From contig NZ_MIJY01000023.1 of the NCBI RefSeq assembly GCF_001730305.1, forward strand, positions 124,001 through 188,000: 64,000 nucleotides of DNA, written 5' to 3'. The translations under genes were made by a program, and so were the position numbers. Every line of letters starts with the position of its first letter. Positions within the stretch are counted from its first letter, which is position 1. The notes below the pieces were generated by a model that was given only the letters and a program-made list of their open reading frames with translations, was not told the DNA's origin and ran no database searches. Origin of the DNA: Enterococcus termitis. Lineage in GTDB: Bacteria > Bacillota > Bacilli > Lactobacillales > Enterococcaceae. This document shows positions 7,509-15,856 of this stretch, piece by piece.

Positions 7509-9993
7509 TTTGAAGAAAAACATGAAAAAAATCCTTGCTGGTGTTGTGGTTACGGGGCAAATTGTGGTTTCTTCTATTGTCCCGTTAGTCGCACATGCCA
7601 ATATCCTTTTTCCCGAAAAAGTGACGATTGAATATGATTCTAACCAATTGTATACAATGAACGGTACTTTTAGTAATGGTGAAGCATACAGTAGAAAAGA
7701 CCCTCCTTTATTTGCGGTCTATGCAGGCGCCCGTCAACCAGTCTTTTGTTATGAACCGAAAGCAACGATTGATAGTACAGTTACTTCGGGCTATACTTCT
7801 AACCCGTTGCCTAACATTGTTAATCAACCACGAGCAAAATATATTTCTGTATTATGGAAATATGCTGGAGCAGATGCCGACACACAAATTGTTGCCCAAT
7901 CATTGTTTTGGCAAGAGGTAAACGGCTTGACGATTACTTCTATTGTCCGTCCTGACGGTACACCATTAAGTAATTATCAATCAATTAAAGATAAAATCAA
8001 TAAAGTTGTTGATGATTACATGAAAAAACCAAGTTTTTCAGGACAAACAGTAAAAGTTAATTTAGGTGAAACTGTGACTTTGACTGATACCGATAATGTA
8101 GGTTTAGAACGGTTTGACGGTAGATTTCAAAATACTGCCAACGTGGATTGGTCTATTAGCGGGAATAAATTGACTATTACACCTAAAAAAGATTCTAATA
8201 CTTCAGGAGTTCTAAGAATTGCTAAAACGTTAGATACTGGAACGCCAGTAGCTTATAAGCTACAAGGTCAACAATCCGTGATGGCTGGCGCCATTGATGA
8301 TCCTAACTCTTTTGATTTGAAAATTGAAATTGTGAAGACAGGTGAAGTGAAGATTGTTAAGCTGGATAAAGAAACAGGAAAGGTTGTGCCAAATACTGAA
8401 TTTAAGGTTGAGTACAACGGGCAAAGTCAAATGGTGAAGACGAATGATAAAGGTGAAGCCATTGTCAAAGATATTTTTCATGATACAAAAGTGAAAGTGA
8501 CTGAAACGTTTGTTCCAGCTCCATACATCTTAGATACAAACAACACAAAAGAAGTTGTGGTTCAAGCGGGTAAAACAGCAAGCGTTGAATTTAAAAATGA
8601 GCGTGCAACAGGAAAAACGACATTGACCAAACAAGACGCTACCACAGAATCAAACGAGCCGTTAAACCCAGCTTATCCAATGACAGGCGCTAAATATGGT
8701 TTGTTCAAGAAAGACGGTACGTTGCTAAAAGAATTTACCTTAGATGAAAAATTAACGGCTACAATGGATAAAATAGAACTAGGTTCTTACTATTGGGCGG
8801 AAACTCTTGCGCCTGTTGGTTACACGCTAGACCAAACAAAACACGTCGTAGAATTGACGTACAAAGACCAATATACACCAGTTATTGTAAAAGGTGCTGG
8901 AAGTAATGACGATGTTATTCGCATGAATGTAGATGGTCAAAAACTGATTCAAAATGAAACAAATGAAATGTTCAAAAATGATGTTGAGTTTACGCTGACG
9001 AACAAGCGTACAGAGGAAACTCACATTGTAACAACGGCTACTGTGGACGGTAAAAAAGGCTATTTCCGCTTTGCTGACATTGCGCTTGATGATTATGTCT
9101 TGACTGAAACAAAAGGCGTTGAGGGCTATAAGAATGTTGACCCTATCGAGATTACACATTCTTATGACAAAGAAACAGATACCTTCACTTTTGTTGTGAA
9201 AGACCAAAAGAGCGGGAATGTATTGAATGAAGAAAAAATCACTCAACTAGAACTATCTAAAGGCTACAATGTAGATTTAGGTACCTATACCCTAAAAGAT
9301 AAAGCGATAGTTGTAGAGACACCTGAGGTTGGTATCTCTACAAAAGCGCACATAGGAGATGGTGAATCGAATACTTTTGTGTGGGGTGAAGAAGCAACAT
9401 TTTATGATGATAGTATCTTGACTCATAAAAATATTGAAATTGGTACAAAACGTGCTAAAGAAGTAAAACTGTATGCCGTTTATACGGATAAAGAAGGAGA
9501 AAAGACAACGGGAGTTGTTTGGAGTTCTGGCCTGATTGACTATGAAGTATCAGACAAAGAAATGACTGAACGTGTGATTGCTGCATATGATTATCGAAAA
9601 GATGAAAAAGCAGACGAAAACACACGTTGGTTCTTTGGTGAAGATGGATACAACTACGATGAAGAAAAGCCTAAGAAAGATACTGAACACAATCCCGATG
9701 GAAAAGACCCTAAACAGGATATTACACCCGTTGTAATAGACACGCCGAAAGTGGTACCACCGAAAAAGGTACCGCCAAAAGAGACACCAAAAGAGGTACC
9801 TAAAGAAACACCGAAAAAAACGCCGAAAGAAACACCAAAACCAACAGAAAAAGCCTCCTTACCGTATACTGGTGAAGATGTGAAACAGATAGTTCCAGTT
9901 GTTGGTTTGGCTCTAGTTATTGGTGTTGTTGGCGCTATGTACTTGCGTCGTAAAAAATCAAAAGAGACAGACGCAACCCAAGAAGACAAATAG
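7495..9993 (+). CDS. LPYTG cell-wall adhesin with predicted thioester domain and Cna-B repeats
   Basis: 832 aa. A signal peptide ends near Ala35 (VAHA). An N-terminal thioester-domain pattern follows: Cys85 in VFCYEP and Gln135 in AQSLFW, the Cys/Gln pair that forms an internal thioester in Gram-positive adhesins and can bond covalently to host or surface amines. Next come Cna-B/SpaA-like repeats (about 285-600), each with KLD/TKQD-type Lys and a TET/AET-type Glu motif typical of isopeptide crosslinks. A VaFE-like segment, a Pro/Lys/Glu/Thr stalk and the sortase signal LPYTG (789-793) with a hydrophobic span and basic tail complete it. A terminator overlaps the stop. Inference: mating-contact or host adhesin carried as ICE cargo. 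The thioester is predicted by pattern only. Confidence 0.88.
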   Translation: MKTFSLKKNMKKILAGVVVTGQIVVSSIVPLVAHANILFPEKVTIEYDSNQLYTMNGTFSNGEAYSRKDPPLFAVYAGARQPVFCYEPKATIDSTVTSGYTSNPLPNIVNQPRAKYISVLWKYAGADADTQIVAQSLFWQEVNGLTITSIVRPDGTPLSNYQSIKDKINKVVDDYMKKPSFSGQTVKVNLGETVTLTDTDNVGLERFDGRFQNTANVDWSISGNKLTITPKKDSNTSGVLRIAKTLDTGTPVAYKLQGQQSVMAGAIDDPNSFDLKIEIVKTGEVKIVKLDKETGKVVPNTEFKVEYNGQSQMVKTNDKGEAIVKDIFHDTKVKVTETFVPAPYILDTNNTKEVVVQAGKTASVEFKNERATGKTTLTKQDATTESNEPLNPAYPMTGAKYGLFKKDGTLLKEFTLDEKLTATMDKIELGSYYWAETLAPVGYTLDQTKHVVELTYKDQYTPVIVKGAGSNDDVIRMNVDGQKLIQNETNEMFKNDVEFTLTNKRTEETHIVTTATVDGKKGYFRFADIALDDYVLTETKGVEGYKNVDPIEITHSYDKETDTFTFVVKDQKSGNVLNEEKITQLELSKGYNVDLGTYTLKDKAIVVETPEVGISTKAHIGDGESNTFVWGEEATFYDDSILTHKNIEIGTKRAKEVKLYAVYTDKEGEKTTGVVWSSGLIDYEVSDKEMTERVIAAYDYRKDEKADENTRWFFGEDGYNYDEEKPKKDTEHNPDGKDPKQDITPVVIDTPKVVPPKKVPPKETPKEVPKETPKKTPKETPKPTEKASLPYTGEDVKQIVPVVGLALVIGVVGAMYLRRKKSKETDATQEDK

Positions 9994-10008
9994 TCTTCTT
10001 ATTTTTTT
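9980..10008 (+). terminator. Terminator overlapping the adhesin stop codon
   Basis: AAGAAGAC and GTCTTCTT pair with the TAG stop in the loop, followed by ATTTTTTT. Confidence 0.8.
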
Positions 10009-10065
10009 GCTAAAAATGTATTATCTATCCCCTAAAAATATAAAAATAAGAAAGTAGGAATATCA

Positions 10066-10506
10066 ATGAAAATTATTATGAATGAAGCTTGCGCAAAAGA
10101 AAATCTAGGTGAAGTAATGCTATTAGGTACGACGATTAGACACCCCTACAATGAAGCGACACGTGAATATGATGAAACGGTGATTGATTCTATTTCTGTA
10201 AACTTGGCTTGTACTGGTTTGGATAATAGTATTACTGTTCAGCTGGAAGAAAAAGAACACCCTAATGTGAAGACATGGGGGAAAGTTCGCATTGCTGGTT
10301 TGGTTTACTCCCCTTCTGCTACTGCCAACTCATTTGAAGATAGAGGAACGGGAAAATCTCGTTCGTATGGAACCATCAATGATCGCTTCACTGCTGTTCG
10401 TATTGAACCACTAACACAAGCAGATAGAAAAGCAGATGAAAACGGGCAAGTTGTTTCTCCAACAACAACGGCTGCTGAACCAAATAGTAATAAAGATAAA
10501 AAATAA
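10066..10506 (+). CDS. DUF961 conjugative-element protein (YdcP / Tn916 Orf22-23 type)
   Basis: 146 aa. The sequence matches the DUF961 pattern found at the head of Tn916 and ICEBs1 transfer regions, with a central VxIAGLVYSPSATANSF-like stretch followed by a Gly/Ser-rich turn. The family is small and soluble and always lies upstream of the FtsK-like coupling protein; its biochemical role is not settled. A weak AGGA precedes the ATG, and a terminator follows at 10545-10592. The family assignment is from memory of conserved pattern and gene order. Confidence 0.75.
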   Translation: MKIIMNEACAKENLGEVMLLGTTIRHPYNEATREYDETVIDSISVNLACTGLDNSITVQLEEKEHPNVKTWGKVRIAGLVYSPSATANSFEDRGTGKSRSYGTINDRFTAVRIEPLTQADRKADENGQVVSPTTTAAEPNSNKDKK

Positions 10507-10544
10507 TTGTTAATCAAATGAGTAATTTTTATTCTTAACAACAT

Positions 10545-10592
10545 AAAACCTTCTCTTGTGACTGGACCTAATTGATGAGAGAAGGTTTTTTA
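10545..10592 (+). terminator. Terminator after the DUF961 gene
   Basis: AACCTTCTCT pairs with AGAGAAGGTT across a 20-base loop, followed by a T run. Confidence 0.75.
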
Positions 10593-10637
10593 TACATAAC
10601 AATTATATTGTTTTGCTAAATTGGAGGTGAATTATCA

Positions 10638-10805
10638 GTGGAAAAAATCAAAGATGTTCAAGAAAAAATGTTGTTTATTGGTGTATCTGCTAATTTTGAA
10701 GACTTTCAACTTCAATCTAGTTTAGATAAACCCAAACAAAGACGAAATGTATTTAAGCTTGGTGAAGCAATTACACTTAAGGTATGTTCCTTTAGAGAAA
10801 GGTAA
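10638..10805 (+). CDS. 55-residue ICE protein, unknown
   Basis: It starts with GTG at 10638, fixed by GGAGGTGA seven bases upstream, and ends at a TAA at 10803-10805. The product begins MEKIKDVQEKMLFIGVSANF. It is soluble with a basic middle (DKPKQRRN). It lies after the DUF961 terminator and 35 bases before the next gene. Possibly a small partner or shortened relative of DUF961 proteins, which often occur in pairs; I cannot confirm that. Confidence 0.6.
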   Translation: MEKIKDVQEKMLFIGVSANFEDFQLQSSLDKPKQRRNVFKLGEAITLKVCSFRER

Positions 10806-10840
10806 GCTTATCTTAGTTGAATAATGGGAAGGTGGATAAA

Positions 10841-11200
10841 ATGAGAAATATTGCGATTGTTGAAACAAATGAAACTTTAACAGAGTTTTTATCCAACATT
10901 CGGTTAAGTAAAGATGTTGCGGTTTGGACTTATGAAGATATATTAATAAAAAAAGATGAATTTATTTTGTCAGAAAATACTGTATTGGTAATAGAACAAA
11001 ATGAGGAATTAAAAAATATTGAGTTGAACATGTTGAACTATTTTAGTATGAATAACACAGTGTTTATATTAACTTATAACTTTTCTTTATTGCGTCAGAG
11101 ATATAAAAAAGAGTATTTCCTTCTGAGACCATTAATTGGTCTGATTTATGAAGGAAATACCATTATAAGATTCGGAACTATTTATAATTCGTCTTCGTAA
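10841..11200 (+). CDS. ICE protein of unknown function, 119 aa
   Basis: Start ATG at 10841 chosen for the GGAAGGTGG site upstream; the frame is open a little further left. The N-terminal part (MRNIAIVETNETLTEFL) and the strand-like stretches NTVLVIEQN and NTVFILTYN suggest an alternating alpha/beta fold, but no catalytic motif is visible. Its 3' end overlaps by 19 bases the 3' end of the regulator gene on the other strand, so the two may interfere by antisense transcription. Confidence 0.6.
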   Translation: MRNIAIVETNETLTEFLSNIRLSKDVAVWTYEDILIKKDEFILSENTVLVIEQNEELKNIELNMLNYFSMNNTVFILTYNFSLLRQRYKKEYFLLRPLIGLIYEGNTIIRFGTIYNSSS

Positions 11201-12282
11201 TAAACGGGGAGTGTGCTTATCTTATCAATTGGCTCCTTGGAATCAAGAAGTGTTTGTATGAAATTTTTCTTTTCGGGGTTATAAGTAATGCCTAACCCAT
11301 TAAGAAATAGATTCATTTCTTCATTCTCAAATATATCACCTTTCGCTTGATAAATCTTATAAGGTAACCATATTTCAAAATCTTCATATTCTATGACGAT
11401 TTGAATACCGTTGTTGGGACGCTGAAATCTAGGTAATTGGCTTAACGAATATTGTTCGTTTTGTGCGTTTTTTGGAATATGGTAGATAGCTTTTATTTTA
11501 GCTGATAGCTTGTAGTTTTCTTCAAGCGTATTAGTTAAAAAAAGGATATCTGAAGGTGCAGATTCCAAAGTAACAGACTCTTTCCACTTTTTTAACGAAG
11601 AATTTTCATATTTATTCAGCATGATGATTAATTTTTCGTTGAATGAAAGCAAGGTTATTGGCTGTCCTTCGATTAGAGAAGGGTAACCCGCAATTGTGTC
11701 AGTTTGAAAATCATATTCAACAACACTATTCGCATGGATAACTTGACTTAATTGTGCTTCATCAAGGTTACTAAATTTTTGTAAAAATCTTACTAAGTTA
11801 TTTGGTCCTGCACCATTGTATCGACAATTAAAAGTATAACCAAACTCTTCGCAATTGTAAATTTTACCGTCTTTCGTTATGAACACAGCAGTTGATAAAT
11901 GCAGATTTTCTAAACGATCTTTTCTATTTGGAAATTCAGCATCGTTATAGGATTGTTTTAAAACACCATATGCAAATAAATCTAAATTTTCAAAGGAGAC
12001 CAGAACTTTGCTAACAGAAAGATTTAAGGGAATCGTTGAAAATTTTCCTTTTTTCTCGTTTTCCATTATATGTTCAGCGTTCATTTCATTTCTACAAGCA
12101 AAATGATATAAGGAGAGTGCATTTTGCAAACTGGTTTTTCTGAGCTCTCTTTTTCCGCTTCTTAGTTCGTTTATAGTTGTTTGAGATACATCACAAGCTT
12201 CACTTAATTCTTTTGTACTAAATTCAGATTCTAGGACGTTTCTAACGGACTGTATTAGTTCAAAATCTAGGTTTTGATTCAT
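11182..12282 (-). CDS. HTH regulator of the ICE, large (366 aa)
   Basis: An N-terminal Xre-type helix-turn-helix is visible at about 20-50 (STKELSEACDVSQTTINELR). The remaining ~300 residues match no family I know and may be a sensor domain. It is the only major ICE gene pointing leftwards and is divergent from tcpA. Between them lies a perfect 15-bp palindrome at 12316-12355. This layout, as in the ImmR region of ICEBs1, suggests it represses or switches the transfer operon and itself. No metalloprotease (ImmA-like) motif is seen. The start ATG at 12282 has only a weak GGTAG site. Confidence 0.7.
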   Translation of the reverse strand: MNQNLDFELIQSVRNVLESEFSTKELSEACDVSQTTINELRSGKRELRKTSLQNALSLYHFACRNEMNAEHIMENEKKGKFSTIPLNLSVSKVLVSFENLDLFAYGVLKQSYNDAEFPNRKDRLENLHLSTAVFITKDGKIYNCEEFGYTFNCRYNGAGPNNLVRFLQKFSNLDEAQLSQVIHANSVVEYDFQTDTIAGYPSLIEGQPITLLSFNEKLIIMLNKYENSSLKKWKESVTLESAPSDILFLTNTLEENYKLSAKIKAIYHIPKNAQNEQYSLSQLPRFQRPNNGIQIVIEYEDFEIWLPYKIYQAKGDIFENEEMNLFLNGLGITYNPEKKNFIQTLLDSKEPIDKISTLPVYYEDEL

Positions 12283-12315
12283 TGTTCTACCAACTTTCTA
12301 TTGTTTTTTAATATT

Positions 12316-12355
12316 ATAACCGTAAAAAGTGTTTTTATCAACTTTTTACGGTTAT
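12316..12355. promoter_or_regulatory. Perfect 15-bp palindromic operator between the regulator and tcpA
   Basis: ATAACCGTAAAAAGT at 12316-12330 is the exact reverse complement of 12341-12355, with a 10-base spacer. It lies in the divergent control region, about 34 bases from the regulator start and about 43 from tcpA. No T run follows on either side that would make it a plain terminator. It most likely binds the 366-aa HTH protein. Confidence 0.7.
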
Positions 12356-12397
12356 TTTTAATTGATAGTGATATAACTATTTATGGAGGTGCTTTTT

Positions 12398-13861
12398 TTG
12401 AATTTTATTGATTGGCGTTACAAGGGTTTACGGGTGCGAAAATGGCATAGAAAAATGATTTGGCGGGTTCTCTCCCTCTTTTCTCTATCCGTTTTCTTAT
12501 CACTGTTTATTTACAATTGCTGGCAGAATAATTATTTTACATTATTGACTGCTATTCCCTTTTCAAAAATGGGTGTTGCTTTCAGTCGCTCGTTTCTTGT
12601 TGGGCTTTTATGTAGTGGACTGCTCTTTTTTCTTGCTTATCCACTGTTCAAACGCTTTTTACTTTTACAACGTTTATGCACAATGATTTATAGTTCGGGT
12701 TTCTATATCGTGAATGATTTTCAAACGCCGAACATGATGAAAAGTAATAGCGTGCGTATGAAAAAAGATATTATTTACTTTCCCCGCTTTTATGTCAAGC
12801 TGGTAAAAAATCAAATTCAAATCACTGTTCGTTTAGATGGAAGTGAGTTTCACCAATCGGGCAAGCTAAAAGAATTATCTGGAATTTTTGAAGAAATGTT
12901 TGAAATTGATTTAGTCGGTATGGGATTGCGAAATAGCTTTTTTACGTACTCGTTTGAAGTAGATAATGCAAAAAATCGATTAACGATTGCTGACATTGTG
13001 CCAGTTGATTATAGTATAGAACTCATGAAAGGTATTTTCTGGAATATCGCAAAAGTGCCACATGCTCTAATTGTAGGTGGCACTGGTGGTGGGAAGTCCT
13101 ATTTTATTCAAGTTTTGTTACGAGCTTTTGCGAAAATGGGTGCAGATATTCGTATCGGTGACGCTAAGTACAGTGATTTGTTAGATATGAAAAAGTTCTT
13201 CCCTCATGTCTATGGTGACCCGAAAGAAATTTCAAATATGGTAAAAGTTACTGTACAAGAAATGAATGACCGCTACAAATATGTAAAAACACTGGATAAC
13301 TATAAGTCGGGGAAAGATTTTACCTATTACAAATTGAAGCCGATTGTTCTTATTTTAGATGAATATGTCGCTTGGATAAGTAGTTATACAGTGAAAAAGG
13401 AACGTGATGAAATTTTAAGTGATTTAAGACAAATTATCTTAAAGGGGCGTCAAGTGGGCGTTATTGGTATTTTTGCTACGCAACGACCAGACGCTGAATT
13501 TTTAAAAGGTGATATTCGAGATCAGTTGGGCTTGCGTGTCTCGTTGGGTGAAATGGGCGATGACGGCTATAAAATGGCGTTTGGTAAAATTACTCAAATG
13601 TTGATTAACAAAGGAATAGTTGGGCGTGGGTATATTCATATGACAGGTAATTTCTTAGTTCGGGAATTTTACAGCCCTCTTGTTCCAGAAGAATATGATT
13701 TTATTAAAGAAATGGCTGACTTGCTCGGAATCGACGGGCTGAACGATTTGGAGCGAAGCGGAAAAATCGATTCATGCCCTACAGATTCCGAGCCTGCAGA
13801 CGGATATGAAATAAGAGAAATAATATATGAGGAGAAGGAAAGTTATGAGCGAAGCGAATAA
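12398..13861 (+). CDS. tcpA: FtsK/SpoIIIE-type conjugative coupling ATPase (Tn916 Orf21 / ConQ type)
   Basis: 487 aa from a TTG at 12398 with GGAGGTG five bases upstream; an ATG 15 bases earlier is in frame but overlaps that site. Two N-terminal membrane spans (about 20-45 and 60-85) anchor a cytoplasmic ATPase. Walker A is GGTGGGKS (227-234), Walker B is VLILDEYVAW, and an ATQRPD sensor motif follows. It brings the relaxase-DNA complex to the transfer channel. Its 3' end overlaps mobT by 17 bases, indicating translational coupling. Length and order match Tn916-family elements. Confidence 0.9.
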   Translation: MNFIDWRYKGLRVRKWHRKMIWRVLSLFSLSVFLSLFIYNCWQNNYFTLLTAIPFSKMGVAFSRSFLVGLLCSGLLFFLAYPLFKRFLLLQRLCTMIYSSGFYIVNDFQTPNMMKSNSVRMKKDIIYFPRFYVKLVKNQIQITVRLDGSEFHQSGKLKELSGIFEEMFEIDLVGMGLRNSFFTYSFEVDNAKNRLTIADIVPVDYSIELMKGIFWNIAKVPHALIVGGTGGGKSYFIQVLLRAFAKMGADIRIGDAKYSDLLDMKKFFPHVYGDPKEISNMVKVTVQEMNDRYKYVKTLDNYKSGKDFTYYKLKPIVLILDEYVAWISSYTVKKERDEILSDLRQIILKGRQVGVIGIFATQRPDAEFLKGDIRDQLGLRVSLGEMGDDGYKMAFGKITQMLINKGIVGRGYIHMTGNFLVREFYSPLVPEEYDFIKEMADLLGIDGLNDLERSGKIDSCPTDSEPADGYEIREIIYEEKESYERSE

Positions 13862-14951
13862 CACCCCCACTACTAATAGGGGGGTTACGCGTACAAATGA
13901 AGAATTACCCTTACGCTTTTTAATTGATTGGTGTCAAGTAACAGTAAAGGATTTTGACGTTCAAACGATATGTACTGAGCTGTTGAACATTCCGTTTGAA
14001 CTCATGCGTGAGGACGAACGAACAGGCATTAAAGGCTATCATGCATCTTATTGTTATGACGATATTCGTATTTTAGAAAGCAGTGGGAAAAACGCAGATA
14101 ACGGTGTTCAGTTATTAATGTCTGGCGGTGGTTGTCGGAATTATGAAGTGTTTCTTGAAGCGAATAACGAAACATGGTTTGATTTTTTAGCCCGTGCTTT
14201 AGAGTATGGCTCTAATATCCCTCGGATTGATTTAGCAATTGATGACCGCAAAACATATTTCAAAATTCCAACGTTGAAACGTATGGCAAAAAAAGGCTAT
14301 ACAGTTGGTAATTTGAAAATCGGTTCGGGTAATGATTCATTCGCATTAAAAGACGGTGAAAATAAAGGCGAAACACTGAATCTTGGTACAAAATCAAGTA
14401 AAATCCACATGGCTTTTTATGAGAAAGACCTTGAACAAGCGGGGAAATTCAATCTTGATGAACCTTTGCCAAAATGGAACAGGTATGAAATACGATTTCG
14501 GCAAGAAAAAGCTGTTGCGTTGGCAAAAGAATTAATCAAAACCCGAAGGGTTGACCAAGTAGCATTTGAAATATTAAATAACGAAGTTCGATTTGTCACA
14601 TCACCTAAGAATGGCACAGATACAAATAAACGTCGCTGGGATGTGTGGCAACCGTGGGCGTGGTTCATGAAAGATGTGAATAAACTGAAACTTTCTATTG
14701 AACCCGCTGAAAAATCGTTTGAACAACTATTTTCTTGGATGTTTAAATCTAATGGTCCAATGCTTTGGGTGATACGTGAACTTGATCGCTTATGTGGTAC
14801 TCAACAATTGAAATGGATTATTGATAATGCAAATGTTACAGAAAAGCATTATAAGATGGTAGAAAGTTATAAAAAGCAAATAGAACGATTAGAGTTGTAT
14901 AAAACACGGTTAGAAAGTGAATTAAAAAATGAACTTGAAGATTATGAATAA
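13845..14951 (+). CDS. mobT: MobT/NicK-type conjugative relaxase (Rep_trans fold)
   Basis: 368 aa. The start ATG at 13845 has AGGAGAAGG upstream, inside the end of tcpA. The product resembles Tn916 Orf20 and ICEBs1 NicK: DWCQVTVKDFD near the start, RIDLAIDD at about 133, KIHMAFYEK and RYEIRFRQE further on. These relaxases nick oriT, stay bound to the 5' end and can also start rolling-circle replication of the excised element. A likely oriT lies inside codons 7-14 of this gene. A terminator follows. Confidence 0.9.
   Translation: MSEANNTPTTNRGVTRTNEELPLRFLIDWCQVTVKDFDVQTICTELLNIPFELMREDERTGIKGYHASYCYDDIRILESSGKNADNGVQLLMSGGGCRNYEVFLEANNETWFDFLARALEYGSNIPRIDLAIDDRKTYFKIPTLKRMAKKGYTVGNLKIGSGNDSFALKDGENKGETLNLGTKSSKIHMAFYEKDLEQAGKFNLDEPLPKWNRYEIRFRQEKAVALAKELIKTRRVDQVAFEILNNEVRFVTSPKNGTDTNKRRWDVWQPWAWFMKDVNKLKLSIEPAEKSFEQLFSWMFKSNGPMLWVIRELDRLCGTQQLKWIIDNANVTEKHYKMVESYKKQIERLELYKTRLESELKNELEDYE
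13863..13885 (+). other. Candidate origin of transfer (oriT) inside mobT
   Basis: ACCCCC at 13863-13868 and GGGGGT at 13880-13885 form an inverted repeat around ACTACTAATAG. The oriT sequences described for ICEBs1 and Tn916 have the same plan: C run, about 10 bases with a CTAACAG-like core, G run, next to the MobT-type relaxase gene. Here the core reads CTAATAG. The strand and nick point are inferred from that resemblance. Confidence 0.7.
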
Positions 14952-14952
14952 A

Positions 14953-15036
14953 GGTAAGTTTTCCTCTTGCCTTTTTTTGCGGTGCTATCTAAATACGGAA
15001 AAGAAAAATCACAGAAGAAAAGTTCTCTCCTGTGAC
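14953..15036. terminator. Convergent terminators between mobT and the minus-strand gene
   Basis: GGTAAG/CTTGCC followed by seven T at 14953-14980 can end the mobT transcript. TCACAG/CTGTGA at 15009-15036, followed on the minus strand by TTTTTCTTTT, can end the gene coming from the right. Confidence 0.65.
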
Positions 15037-15044
15037 TCTGTTTC

Positions 15045-15398
15045 TTAGTAGTAACTGCTCTCGTATACGGGTTCGCCGCCGTATGGATAGAACGTATCCC
15101 ACGAGTTGCTACCAAATATGGGTTGTCTATCGTCGTACGCTTTGACACGTCTTCTAATGATACTATCTTTTGTATTGGCTAGTGCGTAATCGGTGAATAT
15201 GTTCGGTACTGGTTCAACTGTTCCGCTCATGCTGGTTTGCACTTCTACTGTCTTCTTGGCGATTGGTCGAAGCCATACAGTTTTATCAGTTGTTTTAATA
15301 ACTTGCCAAAATGCGACGTTGGTTTGTTCATAGCCCCAACTCGTGTAAAGAATGTCTCCTACTAAATATTTGTGTGCGTTGTTTGTTTCTGTTGCCAT
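15045..15398 (-). CDS. ICE protein of unknown function, 117 aa
   Basis: Start ATG at 15398 (MATETNNAHKYLVGDILYTS) with AAAGGA upstream; the frame is open further but that part lacks a ribosome site. The product is soluble and rich in Tyr and Trp with no known motif. It is one of only two ICE genes pointing leftwards and sits between mobT and the structured region at 15588-15676, a place where Tn916-like elements often carry small accessory or anti-defence genes. That is context only. Confidence 0.6.
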   Translation of the reverse strand: MATETNNAHKYLVGDILYTSWGYEQTNVAFWQVIKTTDKTVWLRPIAKKTVEVQTSMSGTVEPVPNIFTDYALANTKDSIIRRRVKAYDDRQPIFGSNSWDTFYPYGGEPVYESSYY

Positions 15399-15856
15399 GT
15401 GTATCAGTCCTTTTCTTTTTGATTTTTTGTTTTTCAAAACCATTTTCTTGATGTGTTTTTCTGAGGTGGAAAAGGTTTAAAAAAATTTCTATTTTTTCCG
15501 TTCTCAGTTCTTGCATCGTGTTGATTGAGTTATGGTTCATTTTCCGTCAGTTGTTATCGTCGGTGTGCTTATGTCTCACAGACAGGACAGCGAAAAAGAA
15601 AGGGAATGCTGTAGTGAAAAAGTTTTGTACTGAAAGTTGCCCACAAAAGTTTTTCGCGCCCCTTTCTTTTTCACTGTTTTGGCTGTATAAGCAACAACAC
15701 TGACGAGAACAACGTTTTGACGGAAATGTACTATAACGGACACGAAACGAACGGGAAAAATCGGGTTGAAATTTTTAATGCTTTTAATGGTCTTTTATTA
15801 AAGTTTGGGGTTTGCCCTTTTCAAAGGGCATGGTTTTATTTCTAAGGAGGAATTAT
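15399..15856. other. Structured non-coding region, candidate single-strand origin
   Basis: No convincing gene in about 460 bases. The main feature is a nested inverted repeat: 15588-15604 pairs with 15660-15676 (16 of 17 positions) and 15614-15628 pairs with 15643-15657 (13 of 15), loop 15629-15642. A second hairpin, GCCCTTT/AAAGGGC, is at 15814-15829 before the next gene. ICEBs1 and Tn916 have single-strand replication origins downstream of their relaxase genes, and this position and folding fit that role. Confidence 0.4.

Noticed and set aside
9654-9989. 111-aa minus-strand frame under the adhesin tail
   Set aside because: It is the shadow of the Pro/Lys/Glu/Thr-rich stalk, with repetitive Gly/Val/Phe and no ribosome site.
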